Assembly (NCBI GenBank): GCA_043757025.1
Contig: JAYVQG010000171.1
Location: 5,370-69,369, forward strand
Direction of reading: 5' to 3'
Source of the DNA: Limnoglobus sp043757025
GTDB lineage: Bacteria > Planctomycetota > Planctomycetia > Gemmatales > Gemmataceae
DNA: 64,000 bases
Numbering within the stretch: position 1 is the stretch's first letter; each line of letters opens with the position of its first letter. The translations under genes and the position numbers were made by a program. Of this stretch, positions 63,904-64,000 are shown piece by piece. Under the pieces are notes generated by a model. That model saw nothing but the letters and a program-made list of their open reading frames with translations, did not search any database and was not told the origin of the DNA.

Positions 63904-64000
63904 GGCACGGTTCAAAACCCGGTTGCAGTTTTGCCAAATAAGACCACTAAAAATTTGGTTCCGGCGTGATTGGAATTGGGCGAAATCGGACGTAAGTCGT
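63904..64000 (+). repeat. GGACGTAAGTC-family repeat, cut by window end
   Basis: GGCACGGTTCAAAACCCGG and TTGCAGTTTTGCCAAA, then GAAATCGGACGTAAGTCGT at the end. It matches the first half of 39372-39540. The right half should lie beyond the window. Confidence 0.75.

Noticed and set aside
1..64000. tRNA or rRNA genes, insertion-sequence transposases
   Set aside because: I looked for the T-arm and rRNA-like stretches and for transposase motifs and saw none; a covariance-model scan would be decisive.

Overview
The window is high-GC DNA from a planctomycete, most likely a Gemmataceae member. Several features point there: a PSCyt-type cytochrome (DUF1549/DUF1553 layout), two ECF sigma factors carrying long C-terminal membrane and extracytoplasmic extensions, a Ser/Thr kinase paired with an ECF sigma gene, VPEP-type sorting signals, 'APVPK' linkers, two divergent EF-G paralogues, a hopanoid gene cluster, and many dispersed palindromic repeats between genes. 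This placement is inference from content; no rRNA or tRNA gene was found.

Layout. 1-8.6 kb: a small DUF4258-like gene, a BatA-type VWA membrane protein, a DUF4139 protein, two secreted beta-propeller proteins and a candidate ferritin-like diiron protein. 8.9-13.4 kb: a small membrane protein, an MFS nucleoside-type transporter and an EF-G. 14.0-21.6 kb: a 1682-residue sigma factor/propeller fusion, two tandem VPEP-anchored secreted paralogues and a pirin. 21.7-24.9 kb (minus strand): rpsL-rpsG, a terminator, then a second, divergent EF-G. 25.2-30.1 kb (minus): a GntR regulator coupled to a large PSCyt protein and followed by a string of very small genes. 30.5-32.4 kb: divergent metallophosphoesterase and MDR dehydrogenase. 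32.5-38.3 kb: a signalling block with a TPR kinase, a truncated sigma fragment, a DUF4058 gene, an intact ECF sigma gene and a second membrane-extended ECF sigma gene.

38.4-50.2 kb: a proline-rich secreted protein, a coupled putative periplasmic-binding protein and histidine kinase, uracil-DNA glycosylase, a double-domain acetylxylan-esterase-like hydrolase, an orphan HicB, an ABC ATPase, argJ and a lactate-permease-family transporter. 50.7-53.7 kb: a compact, lower-GC accessory module (unknown helical protein, nitrilase-superfamily protein, winged-helix protein, unknown protein). It is the best candidate here for an undescribed system. 54.0-58.1 kb (minus): the hopanoid cluster shc-hpnH-hpnG, with nested repeats between hpnH and hpnG. 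58.2-60.2 kb: a VapC/HTH toxin-antitoxin pair and a flavoprotein. 60.4-63.7 kb: a large secreted glycosidase-like protein.

At least five families of dispersed inverted repeats occupy intergenic DNA: GTAGCTGG-type, the CCGCAGGT-type element, the CCCCAACGGGG/CCCAGGGTTAGACG hairpin, the GGACGTAAGTC element, and the CGCTTCGC/CGCGTCGCGGC family. Several copies are paired or nested. Hardly any insertion-sequence signature is visible.
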